NCBI RefSeq assembly: GCF_030816295.1
Contig: NZ_JAUSXV010000001.1
Coordinates: 3,224,001 to 3,288,000 of the forward strand
Direction of reading: 5' to 3'
DNA from: Microbacterium natoriense
GTDB taxonomy: Bacteria > Actinomycetota > Actinomycetes > Actinomycetales > Microbacteriaceae
Length of the DNA stretch: 64,000 bases
The notes under the pieces are model-generated. The model was not told the origin of the DNA, ran no database searches, and worked only from the letters and a program-made list of their open reading frames with translations. Position numbers and translations under genes: made by a program. Shown here piece after piece: positions 54,766 to 64,000 of this stretch (within the stretch, counting starts at the first letter, position 1; every line of letters begins with the position of its first letter).

Positions 54766-54889
54766 GGGATCAGCCTATGCACAGGAGCTCGTCCGCCAGT
54801 GGTCGAGAGCCCGAAGGTAGCGCCAGGTCTACCAGGGATGCCTCTCGCGCTCCGATGCGCGTCGTCGTCGTTCGCCGTCTACTGGAGCA

Positions 54890-55648
54890 ATGACTACTCC
54901 CACACCTGCGACTGCGGTTCCCCTGCTCAGAGCGAAGGGGATATCGAAGGGCTACGCCGTCGGCCGTGGTCCGGCGGCGAACGTGCTGCGTGACGTCGAT
55001 CTCCACGTCGCGCGAGGCGAGATGGTGAGCATCGTCGGGCCGAGCGGATCGGGCAAATCGACGTTGATGTACTGCCTGGCGGGACTCGAACGAGCGGATG
55101 CCGGCGAGATCGAGTTGGACAGCACACGCATCGAACGGATGCCTCAGCGACGACTCGCCAAACTCCGGCGCGATCGGATCGGATTCGTGTTCCAGAGCTA
55201 CAACCTGATCCCGTCGCTGTCCGCTGCGGAGAACGTCGCGCTGCCGGCGCGTCTGGCACGTCGCCGATCGCCCGACACCGCGGCAGCGCTGACCGCTGTC
55301 GGGCTGTCAGGACACGGGAGCAAGCGCCCCGGCCAGCTTTCGGGCGGGCAACAGCAGCGCGTCGCGATCGCACGAGTACTGGCCGCGCAGCCGGAGATCG
55401 TCTTCGCAGACGAGCCCACAGGGGCGCTCGACACGGCCACGGGGGCGCAGGTGCTGGATCTTCTGCGCGCACACGCTTCCGGACGGAACGGCGTGATACT
55501 CGTCACCCACGACCTGGAGGCGGCTGCTCGGGCCGACCGTACCGTGGTCCTCAGAGACGGCGCCGTGGTGACGGAGCTTCTGCGTCCTTCCGCCGGGGAC
55601 ATCCTCGGCGCGCTGCAGTCGCCCGTTCGCACAGGAGCGGCCGCGTGA
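54890..55648 (+). CDS. ABC transporter ATPase (MacB/LolD type)
   Basis: The 252-residue ATPase has Walker [20 protein letters not shown], signature [15 protein letters not shown] and Walker [13 protein letters not shown]. It is divergent from the two-component system across 124 bp. It overlaps the permease by 4 nt. Such pairs are typical of self-regulated antimicrobial-peptide exporters. Confidence 0.93.
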   Translation: MTTPTPATAVPLLRAKGISKGYAVGRGPAANVLRDVDLHVARGEMVSIVGPSGSGKSTLMYCLAGLERADAGEIELDSTRIERMPQRRLAKLRRDRIGFVFQSYNLIPSLSAAENVALPARLARRRSPDTAAALTAVGLSGHGSKRPGQLSGGQQQRVAIARVLAAQPEIVFADEPTGALDTATGAQVLDLLRAHASGRNGVILVTHDLEAAARADRTVVLRDGAVVTELLRPSAGDILGALQSPVRTGAAA

Positions 55649-57000
55649 TCCCGCTGCTCCGTGCTGAGCTGCGGCACGGCTGGGCCACCTGGAGCGGCCT
55701 GGCCGCGGTCGGCGCGGTTGCCGCAGTCTCGTTCTCGGCCGCGATCGCGATGCTCGAGGCCGGCCTCGCGGAGGGTGGGGAGATCCTGGACGCGTCTGTC
55801 AGCTTCCTTTCGATCCTGCTGATCCTGAACGTCCCCGCCGGGGCGATCGTGATCGCCGCCGTGTCGCGCCTCGCTGTCGGCCTTCACCGTGCGGTGTACG
55901 CACGATGGCAGCTCGCGGGAGTCAGCCCCGCACAGACTTCCGCGGTCGTCATCTCGCAGCTCACGGGCGTCGGCCTGCTCGCAGGCTTCGTCGGCTTCGG
56001 TGCGGCTGTGCTCATCGTCCCGCCGTTCCTCCACGCCGTCTTCGTCGACGACTCGTCCTGGTGGGCCGAGGCCTCGATTCGGCCGGGGGCCCTCACCGGT
56101 GTCATCGTGGTGCCGCTCACGACGCTGGTGGTGCTGCTGGGCGGGTTCCGTGGCGCGAGATCGGCGGGCCGTACGCCGGCTCTCAGTGCGTTGCGCGAAC
56201 CGGAGGCGGAGGCGAAGCGCATGCGATGGTGGCGCTGGCTGCTGCTGGTCGCCGTTCTGCTCGCAGCAGGGTTCGGCGGTGCCCTCGCACCGTTCCGTGC
56301 CGAAGAGCGCAGCACCGCGATCTCGCAGTTCCCGCTGCTCCCCGCGTATCTGACGGCGATCGTCGCGACCGCCGCCCCCGTGCTGTCCCCGCTCGTCCTC
56401 AGAGCGTGGACAGCGCTGATCCCTGCACGAGCATCCGCGACCTGGCACCTCGCCCGGCACCAGGCGCGTTACCACCTCGGGAGGAGCACGGCATCCGTCA
56501 CTCCCCTGTTCGTCGGCACCGCGCTGCTGGGCGGCTTGATGACGATGTCGGCTACCACCAGCACGGCGATGACGTCGGCCGGCTTGCCGGGGAACTTCGA
56601 TCTGGGCATCATGCAGGTGATGCTCCTCGTGGGCGGGCCCGTGCTGCTCGGTGCGACGGGGGCTGCAGTCGTGCTGTTCATGAGCAACCGCACGCAGGCG
56701 TCAGAGCAGGCGCTGCTCCGAGCGAGCGGGGCCAGCCACGGCGTCGTGCTCGGCGCCGCTGTGTGCCAGGCAGCGATTCATGTGATCACGGCGACGCTGC
56801 TCGCGTCGATCGTGGTGTTCGGCACCGCTCTCATCAGTGCGGCCGCGCTCGGCCGCTTCGTCCCCGCGGTCCCCGTCCTCGACATCGGAGCGGCCGCGCA
56901 GCTGGTGGCGCTCGGTCTCGTTCTGACGGTCTCGGCGACGCTCGTTCCGGCCATGGCCCGCATGCGGGAACCGCTCGCCCTGCGTCTCGCGGCAGAGTGA
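55645..57000 (+). CDS. FtsX-like ABC permease
   Basis: The 451-residue permease starts at GTG (55645, overlapping the ATPase stop). It has about ten transmembrane helices in two FtsX-like repeats and lacks a large extracytoplasmic domain. [20 protein letters not shown] is the conserved cytoplasmic loop. With the ATPase it likely exports or protects against a membrane-active compound sensed by the neighbouring kinase. Confidence 0.88.
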   Translation: MIPLLRAELRHGWATWSGLAAVGAVAAVSFSAAIAMLEAGLAEGGEILDASVSFLSILLILNVPAGAIVIAAVSRLAVGLHRAVYARWQLAGVSPAQTSAVVISQLTGVGLLAGFVGFGAAVLIVPPFLHAVFVDDSSWWAEASIRPGALTGVIVVPLTTLVVLLGGFRGARSAGRTPALSALREPEAEAKRMRWWRWLLLVAVLLAAGFGGALAPFRAEERSTAISQFPLLPAYLTAIVATAAPVLSPLVLRAWTALIPARASATWHLARHQARYHLGRSTASVTPLFVGTALLGGLMTMSATTSTAMTSAGLPGNFDLGIMQVMLLVGGPVLLGATGAAVVLFMSNRTQASEQALLRASGASHGVVLGAAVCQAAIHVITATLLASIVVFGTALISAAALGRFVPAVPVLDIGAAAQLVALGLVLTVSATLVPAMARMREPLALRLAAE

Positions 57001-57013
57001 GCGGTTCGGCCAC

Positions 57014-59140
57014 TCAGAGCGGTGCGGCGAAGAACGCGAGCTCGTGCGCGGCGGAGATCTCGAAGGCCCGATGCATCCGACTGCGTCGTTCGGGCGAGGC
57101 CGATACCGCTGCCTCCGCGACGTAGGCGATCGCCTGGACCGTAGCCTGCTCGAATGCCGGGTCGGCGTAGGTTGCGAGCCACGAGGCGTACGGATGCTGC
57201 GGATCGCAGGCATACTCGCCGAACTCCCCCGCATGCAGGCGGCGGCCCAGATCGTCGTACAGCCAGAAGCACGGCAGGATCGCGGCGATCAGCTCGGCGT
57301 AGTCGCCGGTGAACGCGGTCGCCCGCAGATGGTCGAGGTACGCCATGGTCGCCGGTGCGCGCTCGGCCGCGAAGGTCTCGGCGCTGACGCCCGCGTCGGG
57401 GGTGAGCCAGGACGCGTGCAGCTCGAGTTCGCCGACGATCGAGCCGTGGGCGGAGTGCGCCCAGAACGCCTGCTCGGCCGAGGTGGGCGCGAGGCGCGAC
57501 GCCTCGGCGAGCACCCGAGCGTATTCGCGCAGGTACAGGGCATCCTGCTCCAGATAGAAGACGAAGGCCTCGCGTCCGAGCGTGCCGTCGGCGAGAGCCC
57601 GGATGAACGGCAGCCCATCGATATCCGAGCGGATGCCGGAGATCCTCTCCCACCAGTCGGTCGCGATGCCCTCGGCGCTCGGTCTGGTCTCGAGTCCGCC
57701 CCGCGCCCACAACCCGGCGAAGTGGTTGATCGGCCCGTGACCGCGCCCGACCATGAGCGCCTCGCCCTCTCGCAGCGATTCGCGCAACCAGGCCCGCGAT
57801 CCCGCGACGGCGTCGTCAGGAGCCTCACCCCTCGCGAGGCGGGTCGCGAGCGCGGATGACAGCGAGCAGCCGGTTCCGTGCGTGTTGCGGGTCTCGATGC
57901 GCGCGTCCGTGAACTCGATGGTCGTGCCGGCGCCGATGAGAGCATCCGGTGCCTCCGCACCGTCGAGGTGCCCGCCCTTCACCAGCACCCGCGCTCCGAT
58001 CGCGGTTGACAGCACCGCGCCCGCAGCGAGCGCGTCGTCCCAGCCGTCGATGTCGCGCCCCACGAGCACGCCGAGTTCGCCGAGGTTCGGGGTGATGACG
58101 TCGGCGCGGGCGAGCAGTGCGCCGAGGGCGTGTTCGGCCTCGGCATCCAGCAACCGGTCCCCGCTGGTCGCGACCATCACCGGGTCCACGACGACGATGG
58201 GCGGACGGGCCGCGTCGAGCCACTCGACGACAGTTCGGATGACCTCTGCGTTCGCGAGCATCCCGATCTTCACCGCGTCGATCACGATGTCGTCGGAGAT
58301 CGCGTGGAGCTGCTCCCGGAGGAAGTCGATCGGCGGCACATGCACGGCGCGGACGCCTTGCGTGTTCTGCGCGGTGAGGGCCGTGATCACAGCCATGCCG
58401 TATCCCCCGGAGGCTGCGATCGACTTGAGATCGGCCTGCACGCCGGCGCCGCCTGACGGGTCGCTGCCGGCGATGCTCAGCACGCGAGGGACTCCGGCCG
58501 CCCGCCACCGCTGCACGAACGCTGCTGCCGTCTCGGCGGGGTCTTCTGCGGCACACAATGCGGACACGACGGCGAGGCCTGCCGCACCGGCGTCCCGCAA
58601 CGCCTCGGTGTCGTCGATGCCGACACCTCCGATCGCGACGCAGGGCAGCGGACTCGCGGCGGCGAACGCACGGAAGCCGTCGACGCCGAGAGCCGGAGGA
58701 TGATCGGGCTTGGTCTTCGTCGGGCGGATGACTCCCACCCCCAGGTAGTCCACGGTTCCGGCGGGGAGGGCGAGTGCGGCGTCGAGATGAGCCCGGTTGT
58801 TCGCGGTGAGACCGATCAGCGCATCGGGGCCGAGTTCCGATCGGGCACGGAGCACCGACGCGTCGCCCTGCCCGAGGTGGACGCCGTCGACCCTGGCGCC
58901 TGCTTCCCGGGCGGCGATCGCCGCGTCGAGCCGGTCGTTGACGAGCAGCAGCGATCGCCCGCCGATCGCCCGCGACAGTTCGATCAGCTGCGCCGTGATC
59001 TCGGCATCTGTCGCTTGCTTGTCGCGCAGCTGGACGACGCGCACTCCCCCGTCGACCGCGTGACGGACCGTGTCGACGACGCCGCGCTCTCCGCACAACG
59101 CCGGATCGGTGACGAGGTACAGCGACAGGTCGGCGATCAC
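57014..59140 (-). CDS. thiED-tenA: Trifunctional ThiE-ThiD-TenA thiamin enzyme
   Basis: The 708-residue protein fuses three enzymes. Residues 1-215 are ThiE ([28 protein letters not shown]). Residues about 220-480 are ThiD ([34 protein letters not shown]). Residues about 490-708 are TenA ([35 protein letters not shown]). It makes HMP-PP, joins it to the thiazole phosphate and salvages degraded thiamin. The GTG start at 59140 overlaps the thiM stop by 4 nt. All domain hallmarks are intact. Confidence 0.95.
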   Translation of the reverse strand: MIADLSLYLVTDPALCGERGVVDTVRHAVDGGVRVVQLRDKQATDAEITAQLIELSRAIGGRSLLLVNDRLDAAIAAREAGARVDGVHLGQGDASVLRARSELGPDALIGLTANNRAHLDAALALPAGTVDYLGVGVIRPTKTKPDHPPALGVDGFRAFAAASPLPCVAIGGVGIDDTEALRDAGAAGLAVVSALCAAEDPAETAAAFVQRWRAAGVPRVLSIAGSDPSGGAGVQADLKSIAASGGYGMAVITALTAQNTQGVRAVHVPPIDFLREQLHAISDDIVIDAVKIGMLANAEVIRTVVEWLDAARPPIVVVDPVMVATSGDRLLDAEAEHALGALLARADVITPNLGELGVLVGRDIDGWDDALAAGAVLSTAIGARVLVKGGHLDGAEAPDALIGAGTTIEFTDARIETRNTHGTGCSLSSALATRLARGEAPDDAVAGSRAWLRESLREGEALMVGRGHGPINHFAGLWARGGLETRPSAEGIATDWWERISGIRSDIDGLPFIRALADGTLGREAFVFYLEQDALYLREYARVLAEASRLAPTSAEQAFWAHSAHGSIVGELELHASWLTPDAGVSAETFAAERAPATMAYLDHLRATAFTGDYAELIAAILPCFWLYDDLGRRLHAGEFGEYACDPQHPYASWLATYADPAFEQATVQAIAYVAEAAVSASPERRSRMHRAFEISAAHELAFFAAPL

Positions 59141-59985
59141 AGCGCAGCCGTCTCGACGCGAGCCGCGGACTCGATGTCGGCGGGTTGCACGGCGGCGAGC
59201 GCATCGAGAAACGCGACGGCGAAGCTGCCGGGCCCCGTGGATGCGCTGGCGGCGCGTTCAGCAGCGACCGTGTAGACGAGGCTCGCCGAGGCCACTGCGA
59301 GCAGCGGCGGGGTGGCTCTGGCGCGTGCGGCTCCGAGGAAGGCAGCCATCACTGCGCCGAGGGCGCATCCGCCGCCGGTCACCCTGGTGAGCAGTTCGTG
59401 CCCGTTGGCGAGCCGGAGCACGCGCTCGCCGTCCGTGATGAGATCGACCGGTCCGGAGACCGCCACGACGCTGCCGAATCTCGAGGCGAGCGCGCGGGCC
59501 GCATCGATCGCGGCGTCTGCGCTGTCCGTCGCATCGACACCGCGCCCTCCTGCGCTGAGTCCGGCGAGTGCGAGGATCTCCGAGGCATTGCCACGGATCG
59601 CGGTCGGGCGTTGCTCGGCGAGACGGTGCGCGAGCGCGGTGCGCACCGGCAGCGCACCGATCGCGACCGGATCGAGGACCCAGGGAGTTCCGGATGCCGT
59701 GGCTCCCTCGACCGCCTCGAAGCTCGCCTCCCGCTGCTCGGGGGTCGGCGTGCCGAGGTTCACGAGAAGTCCCGAGGCGATGCCCGCGAACAGGCCGGAC
59801 TCGCCGACGATGTCCACCATGGCGGGCGCCGCCCCGATCGCGAGCAGCACGTTCGCCGTGAAGCCCGTGACGACCGAGTTCGTGATGCAGTGCGTCAACG
59901 GCGGGTCGGCACGCAGCACCTCCAGCAGGGAGGCAGCCTCTGTGACGAGGTCGGCGGCGGATGCAGGACGCAGAAGATCGCTCAT
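59137..59985 (-). CDS. thiM: Hydroxyethylthiazole kinase
   Basis: The 282-residue kinase has [20 protein letters not shown] near residue 33, [26 protein letters not shown] and the anion hole [17 protein letters not shown]. It phosphorylates the thiazole moiety for ThiE. It is the first gene after a TPP riboswitch, which shields this salvage operon when thiamin pyrophosphate is plentiful. Confidence 0.96.
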   Translation of the reverse strand: MSDLLRPASAADLVTEAASLLEVLRADPPLTHCITNSVVTGFTANVLLAIGAAPAMVDIVGESGLFAGIASGLLVNLGTPTPEQREASFEAVEGATASGTPWVLDPVAIGALPVRTALAHRLAEQRPTAIRGNASEILALAGLSAGGRGVDATDSADAAIDAARALASRFGSVVAVSGPVDLITDGERVLRLANGHELLTRVTGGGCALGAVMAAFLGAARARATPPLLAVASASLVYTVAAERAASASTGPGSFAVAFLDALAAVQPADIESAARVETAAL

Positions 59986-59990
59986 GCGAC

Positions 59991-60066
59991 ATTCCCTTCG
60001 CTAGTGCTAACTAGATCAGGTTCGACGGGTCTGTTCTCAGCCGCGGATGCGGCACCCCGTGTCACT
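59991..60066 (-). promoter_or_regulatory. TPP riboswitch (THI element)
   Basis: The minus strand reads ACGGGGTGCC, GGCTGAGA, ACCCGTCGAACCTGATCT and TAGCACTAGCGAAGGGAATG, the conserved core of the THI element. A -10 TAGACT lies at 60073-60078. It lies 5 nt from the thiM start, so it likely blocks translation by hiding the ribosome site. Confidence 0.95.
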
Positions 60067-60075
60067 GCTGGCAGT

Positions 60076-61056
60076 CTAGCGAAGCGGCAGTCGGCGCAGT
60101 TCGGCGAGGAGCTCCCGCTCCTCGGATCCTGTGAGCCCGGCACGCCGCTCGCGCTCCACGCCGCGCACGCGCTCGTCCTGAACGACCTCTGCCACCGTGT
60201 CCTCCAGCCGGCGCAGGAAACCGCCGTTCGCCAGGTAGGCGGCGTTCGACCGCGCCATGAATCCCGTCATCTCGGCGGGCAGCCACAGCGGCAGCGAACG
60301 CTCGCCCGCCCAATACTCGACGCCGTGCTCGACGAGCCACTCCTCCTCGGCCGACACTGTGCCGCCGGTGTGTCCGGTCGCTGTGCGGAACAGCGCGAGC
60401 ACGTCGCCGAGCGGATGCTGCGCACCGACCGCGTTGATCGCACCGGTGGCGGTGGCCGTCGCGATGAACGCCGCGACGTCGTCGACGTCGATCACCTGCG
60501 CCGTGCGCCCCTCCGTCGGCGGCAGCAGCACATCCGCCGATCCCGCTCTCAGCACCGCCGCAGCCCAATAGCCGAAACGATCGCTGGGGTCGCCCGATCC
60601 GACGATGAGCCCAGGCCGGACGATCAGCGCACGACCGTCGAGGGTGCGCACCGCGTCTTCGGCGGCGACCTTCTGCGGGCCGTATTCGTACTCGTCTCCC
60701 GGCTTCGCGGCAACGTGCAGACGTGCGGATTCGTCGGCGCCCACCGTGACGTCATCGGCGTACGCCGACACCGACGACACGTACGTCCAGCGTGCAGCAC
60801 GATCGCCGAGCGCGACCACGGCGGCGATGACGTGATCGGCCCGCGAGGAGATGTCGATCACGTGGTCCCACTCCCGCGCAGACAGCGCCTCGTACACGCG
60901 AGGGTCGTCGCGATCTCCGCGCACGAGCTCGGCGCTGCCAGGCGCCGCCCGGCTGCCCCGTGCGAGGCAGGTGACGTCGACGCCATCATCCTGCAGGCGT
61001 TGTGAGATGCGGCCGGAAAGCCAGCCGGTTCCGCCGAGGATCAGAGCGTTCGTCAT
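60076..61056 (-). CDS. NAD-dependent epimerase/reductase (extended SDR)
   Basis: The 326-residue extended SDR has the glycine motif LILGGTGWLSGRISQRL, a DxD-like second motif, VSSVSAYADD, and the YxxxK-like YEYGPQKVAAED. The C-terminal part (ERVRGVERERRAGLTGSEER) is charged. It resembles actinobacterial reductases annotated as isoflavone-like. Its stop is next to the TPP riboswitch promoter. Substrate is unknown. Confidence 0.8.
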   Translation of the reverse strand: MTNALILGGTGWLSGRISQRLQDDGVDVTCLARGSRAAPGSAELVRGDRDDPRVYEALSAREWDHVIDISSRADHVIAAVVALGDRAARWTYVSSVSAYADDVTVGADESARLHVAAKPGDEYEYGPQKVAAEDAVRTLDGRALIVRPGLIVGSGDPSDRFGYWAAAVLRAGSADVLLPPTEGRTAQVIDVDDVAAFIATATATGAINAVGAQHPLGDVLALFRTATGHTGGTVSAEEEWLVEHGVEYWAGERSLPLWLPAEMTGFMARSNAAYLANGGFLRRLEDTVAEVVQDERVRGVERERRAGLTGSEERELLAELRRLPLR

Positions 61057-61120
61057 CCGTCCATGTCACCAGCATCCGCCGCCCGAGGGAAGGTGATCCG
61101 CCGAGAGCAGAGTTCGAGGA

Positions 61121-61837
61121 TCAGGCGCCGCGCAGTTCGTCCAGACCGCGCAGAGCGGGAATCGTCCACGACGGATCGGGCCGCCAATCGATCCACTCCG
61201 CATCGAACGGCCATTCGCCCGAGCGGAACGACTCGATCGCCGCTCCGGCGTGACGTTCGATCTGCGCCGCTTGCTCGCGGGTCAGCCTCCCCTGGCTGAT
61301 CGCGGCGACGACCTCGTCCTCATCCTTGAGATGGACTGTGCGGTCCGCCGCGATCCAGACGTCGAGGATGTGATCCGAGGAGTACGTGTCACGGTCGGTG
61401 CGCAGATGCGCGTTCTCGAGGTTCACGTACCACCCGTCGAAACGCCAGTCGCCGTCGTCTGCAGGCTTCCAGAACAGGCACACGGACCAGGCGGCTCCGA
61501 CCGGAGCGATGCGCAGACTGCCTCCGCCCCACCACTCCTCGACGATCCTCGTACGATGATCCAGCCACCGCCGTTCGAGCGGAATCGAGCGGACCCGGTC
61601 GCCGGTCGCAGAGCCCTGCGCCTCCTGCAGCGTCCCAGGCGCGAGCCAGGCGACGAGACCGCGTTCGTCATCACGAACCACACGCATGGGTGAGATCGTC
61701 GACGGGTCGCCGGGCTGCCAGCCCGGCGCGCGGTAGTGCCAGTCGATCTGATCGCCAGGCGCGAGGAACGGACCTTCGCCAAGCGGACGGGCGCCCTCCG
61801 GGACGGCCGCCGGGGTGCTGTGCGGGAGGATGCTCAT
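61121..61837 (-). CDS. DUF402 family protein
   Basis: The 238-residue protein has the DUF402 pattern WYVNLENAHLRTDRDTYSSD and the following DHILDVWIAAD, with the acidic residues that bind metal in the nucleoside di/tri-phosphatase family (Ntdp). WHYRAPGW begins the domain. A nucleotide phosphatase role is possible but not proven here. It lies between pheT and the SDR gene on the same strand. Confidence 0.85.
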   Translation of the reverse strand: MSILPHSTPAAVPEGARPLGEGPFLAPGDQIDWHYRAPGWQPGDPSTISPMRVVRDDERGLVAWLAPGTLQEAQGSATGDRVRSIPLERRWLDHRTRIVEEWWGGGSLRIAPVGAAWSVCLFWKPADDGDWRFDGWYVNLENAHLRTDRDTYSSDHILDVWIAADRTVHLKDEDEVVAAISQGRLTREQAAQIERHAGAAIESFRSGEWPFDAEWIDWRPDPSWTIPALRGLDELRGA

Positions 61838-61874
61838 CCTGCCACGCTACCCCGGCGCCGTACCCGAATCCTGG

Positions 61875-64000
61875 TCAGTCGCGCAGCGCGGCGCCGAAAC
61901 GCTCTGCCGCCACGGCCACACCGGCGAGCTTCGCCTCGGTCGCCTCGGCTGCGGTCAGCGTGCGGTCGTCGGCGCGGAAGCGCAATGCGAAGGTGAGGCT
62001 CTTCGAACCCGCCGGCACACCCTCGCCGCGATAGTCGTCGACCAGACGCAGCGATTCCAGAAGCGGACCCGCGCCCTCGACGAGCGCCGCACGCAGCTCG
62101 GCTGCGGGCAGATCGGCCGCTACGGTGAGCGACACGTCCTGCGTCGCGGCCGGGAAGCCCGACAGGGAGGCTGCGACGACCGACTCGCCCGCGAGCGACA
62201 GAACGCCGTCGAGGTCGAGCTCGAGGACGGTTGCGCGTCCCGGCAGATCCGCGTCGGCGGCTACGTCGGGGTGCAGTTCTCCCACGTAGCCGACCGTGGA
62301 CTCACCGACCCGCAGCACACCCGTGCGTCCCGGGTGGAGAGCCGCGCGCTGGCTCTGCTCGACGTCGATCTCTACGCCTGCGGCAGCGGCGATCACGCCT
62401 ATGGCGTCGAGCGCTTCGGCCAGGCCGGCCGGCTCGGCCGGGCGTCCCGGCTGGCGCGCGGACACGTTTCCGGTGAGAAGAGCCGCGATGTGGCGGTGCT
62501 GCGGCGGGATCGACGCGTTGAGCTCGGCGAGCTTGTCGTCACTCGGCCGCGCTCCGAGCGGCGGCACATCGTCGGTGCCGTAGACCACCCCGGGCTCGGG
62601 CAGGAACACGACGCCGGTCTCGAAGATCGCCAGATCCGTGAAGCCGCGCGAGATGTTGCGGTGCGCGATCTGCAGAAGGCCGGGGATCAGCGAACGACGC
62701 AGGAACGGCGCCTGACCGTCGAGCGCGTTGGCGAGACGGATGCTGGGCAGCTTCTCGCCGGAGGCGGATCCGTGCAGGTCGTTCTGGACATCGCTCGTGA
62801 ACGGGAAGGAAGAGGTCTCGACGAAGCCCGCCGCGGCGAGGGCGTTCGAGACGCGACGACGGCCCTGCTGGTGCGCGGTGAGGCCGCGACCCGACGGCGG
62901 GGTGGGCAGGACCGAGGGGATGCGATCGAGCCCGTGGATGCGGGCGACCTCTTCTGCGAGCGTCCATTTGTCGGTGAGGTCGGGACGCCAGGTCGGGGGG
63001 ATGACGACCCAGTGGTCCTCCCCCGTCGTGACCTCGGCACCGATCGTCTCCAGTGCACCCGTGATCTCGGCATCCGTGTAGTCCACGCCGATGAGCCTTT
63101 GCACGAACCCGGCCGGCAGCTCGATCTCGCCGACGAAGACCTCGGAGAACAGCGCGCCGCCCTCGTCGGTGAGCGTGCCGCCCGCGAGCTCGACCATCAG
63201 ATCGGCGGCACGGCGGGCCGCGACGAACGGGATCAGCGGGTCGACGCCGCGTTCGAAGCGCTTGGACGCCTCGCTGGGCAGCTTGTGGCGACGAGCCGAC
63301 CGCGCGATCGTGATCGGGTCGAAGGTCGCCGCCTCGATCAGCACGTTGCGGGTCGCATCGTTCATCTCGGTGGTGCCGCCGCCCATGACGCCCGCGATGC
63401 CGATCGGACCGGACTCGTCGGTGATCAGCAGATCCTCGACGTGCAGCGCGCGGTCCTGACCGTCGAGAGTCGTGATCTTCTCGCCGGAGGTCGCGCGGCG
63501 GACGGTGATGCCCCCGCTCAGCGTGTCGAGGTCGTAGCCGTGCAGCGGCTGTCCGAGCTCGAGCATCACGTAGTTCGTGATGTCGATCAGGATGCCGAGC
63601 GATCGCATGCCGGCCAGCGACAGCCGGGCGATCATCCACGGCGGAGTCGGACGCGAGGGGTCGACATCGCGAACGACGCGCGTGACGAACTCGGTGGCGC
63701 CCGGTCGACCGCGCACCGGAGCCCGGTCGTCGATGATCGCGGTGTGGCCGGTGCCCGGCTGCAATTCCGCGAAGTCGCGGTCGGCCGGGTCACGGAAGGA
63801 AGCGCCGGTGGCGTGCGAGTACTCGCGCGCGACTCCGCGCAGGGAGAACGCGTATCCGCGGTCGGGGGTGACGTTGATCTCCACCGCGACGTCGTCGAGA
63901 CCCAGCAGGGCGATCGCATCGGTGCCGACGGGCGCGTCGATGCCGAGATCGGCGAGGACGAGGATGCCGTTGTGCTCGTCGCCGAGCCCCAGCTCTCGAG
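61875..64000 (-). CDS. pheT: Phenylalanyl-tRNA synthetase beta subunit, 3' part
   Basis: The frame runs from the stop at 61875 to the right window edge with no start, so the N-terminus is outside. It has EINVTPDRGYAFSLRGVARE, the B3/B4 editing region, GEKITTLDGQDRALHVEDLL, and a B5 domain with WRPDLTDKWTLAEEVARIHG. An FDX-ACB domain ends it. It pairs with PheS to charge tRNA-Phe. An M inside the frame at 63884 is not the start; codons upstream of it are coding (ELGLGDEHNGILVLADLGID). Confidence 0.96.
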   Translation of the reverse strand, partial: RELGLGDEHNGILVLADLGIDAPVGTDAIALLGLDDVAVEINVTPDRGYAFSLRGVAREYSHATGASFRDPADRDFAELQPGTGHTAIIDDRAPVRGRPGATEFVTRVVRDVDPSRPTPPWMIARLSLAGMRSLGILIDITNYVMLELGQPLHGYDLDTLSGGITVRRATSGEKITTLDGQDRALHVEDLLITDESGPIGIAGVMGGGTTEMNDATRNVLIEAATFDPITIARSARRHKLPSEASKRFERGVDPLIPFVAARRAADLMVELAGGTLTDEGGALFSEVFVGEIELPAGFVQRLIGVDYTDAEITGALETIGAEVTTGEDHWVVIPPTWRPDLTDKWTLAEEVARIHGLDRIPSVLPTPPSGRGLTAHQQGRRRVSNALAAAGFVETSSFPFTSDVQNDLHGSASGEKLPSIRLANALDGQAPFLRRSLIPGLLQIAHRNISRGFTDLAIFETGVVFLPEPGVVYGTDDVPPLGARPSDDKLAELNASIPPQHRHIAALLTGNVSARQPGRPAEPAGLAEALDAIGVIAAAAGVEIDVEQSQRAALHPGRTGVLRVGESTVGYVGELHPDVAADADLPGRATVLELDLDGVLSLAGESVVAASLSGFPAATQDVSLTVAADLPAAELRAALVEGAGPLLESLRLVDDYRGEGVPAGSKSLTFALRFRADDRTLTAAEATEAKLAGVAVAAERFGAALRD

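Overview
The window comes from a high-GC actinobacterium, most likely Microbacterium or a close relative in Microbacteriaceae. The evidence is the GC-rich third codon positions, the many leaderless promoters (a -10 hexamer about 7 nt before the start codon), the 16S/23S/5S sequences with a long 23S and no tRNA in the spacer, and the gene order tlyA-nadK-recN-pyrG-nudix-xerD-parA-scpAB-rluB-tyrA-cmk-der. The species assignment is inference. No database was searched.

Layout. 1-2200: the end of a membrane protein, then an NmrA-like reductase divergent from a WYL regulator. 2200-7480: an integration hot spot. An intact tRNA-Pro(GGG) at 7406-7479 is preceded by two partial copies of its 3' half (2238-2273 and 4402-4445). 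These delimit two small islands. One carries a TetR regulator and a quinone oxidoreductase. The other carries four uncharacterised genes and the stump of a tyrosine recombinase. 7589-10582: a GNAT protein, an unknown protein, a YhhN membrane protein, an S4 protein and a Nudix-NYN fusion. 10643-17061: a tightly overlapping minus-strand operon (parA, scpA, scpB, rluB, tyrA, cmk, der) for chromosome handling, rRNA modification, tyrosine synthesis and ribosome assembly. 17202-21843: a MacB-type ABC exporter with its adaptor and a lipoprotein, set between parA and xerD. 21946-31882: the xerD, nudix, pyrG, recN, nadK, tlyA, small ORF, HAD and RG-repeat/TPR protein cluster. 31908-37600: a complete rrn operon on the minus strand with two tandem promoters. 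37905-44765: a CoA transferase, a DUF4184 protein, tyrS, an aldo/keto reductase with a divergent MerR regulator, a SatD pair and a DUF1349 protein. 44795-45883: an AbiEi/DUF559-like gene between two direct copies of a 73-bp palindromic element. 45891-52602: the arginine operon argC-J-B-D-F-H, without argR. 52833-57000: a NarL-type two-component system divergent from an ABC exporter. 57014-60078: a TPP-riboswitch-controlled thiM plus a ThiE-ThiD-TenA fusion. 60076-64000: a reductase, a DUF402 protein and the 3' part of pheT.

Most of the window is core housekeeping DNA. The unusual parts are the tRNA-Pro island pair, the palindrome-flanked AbiEi-like cassette, the RG-rich repeat protein that starts 25 nt after the rrn terminator, the Nudix-NYN fusion, and a short palindromic repeat found inside both argC and scpB.
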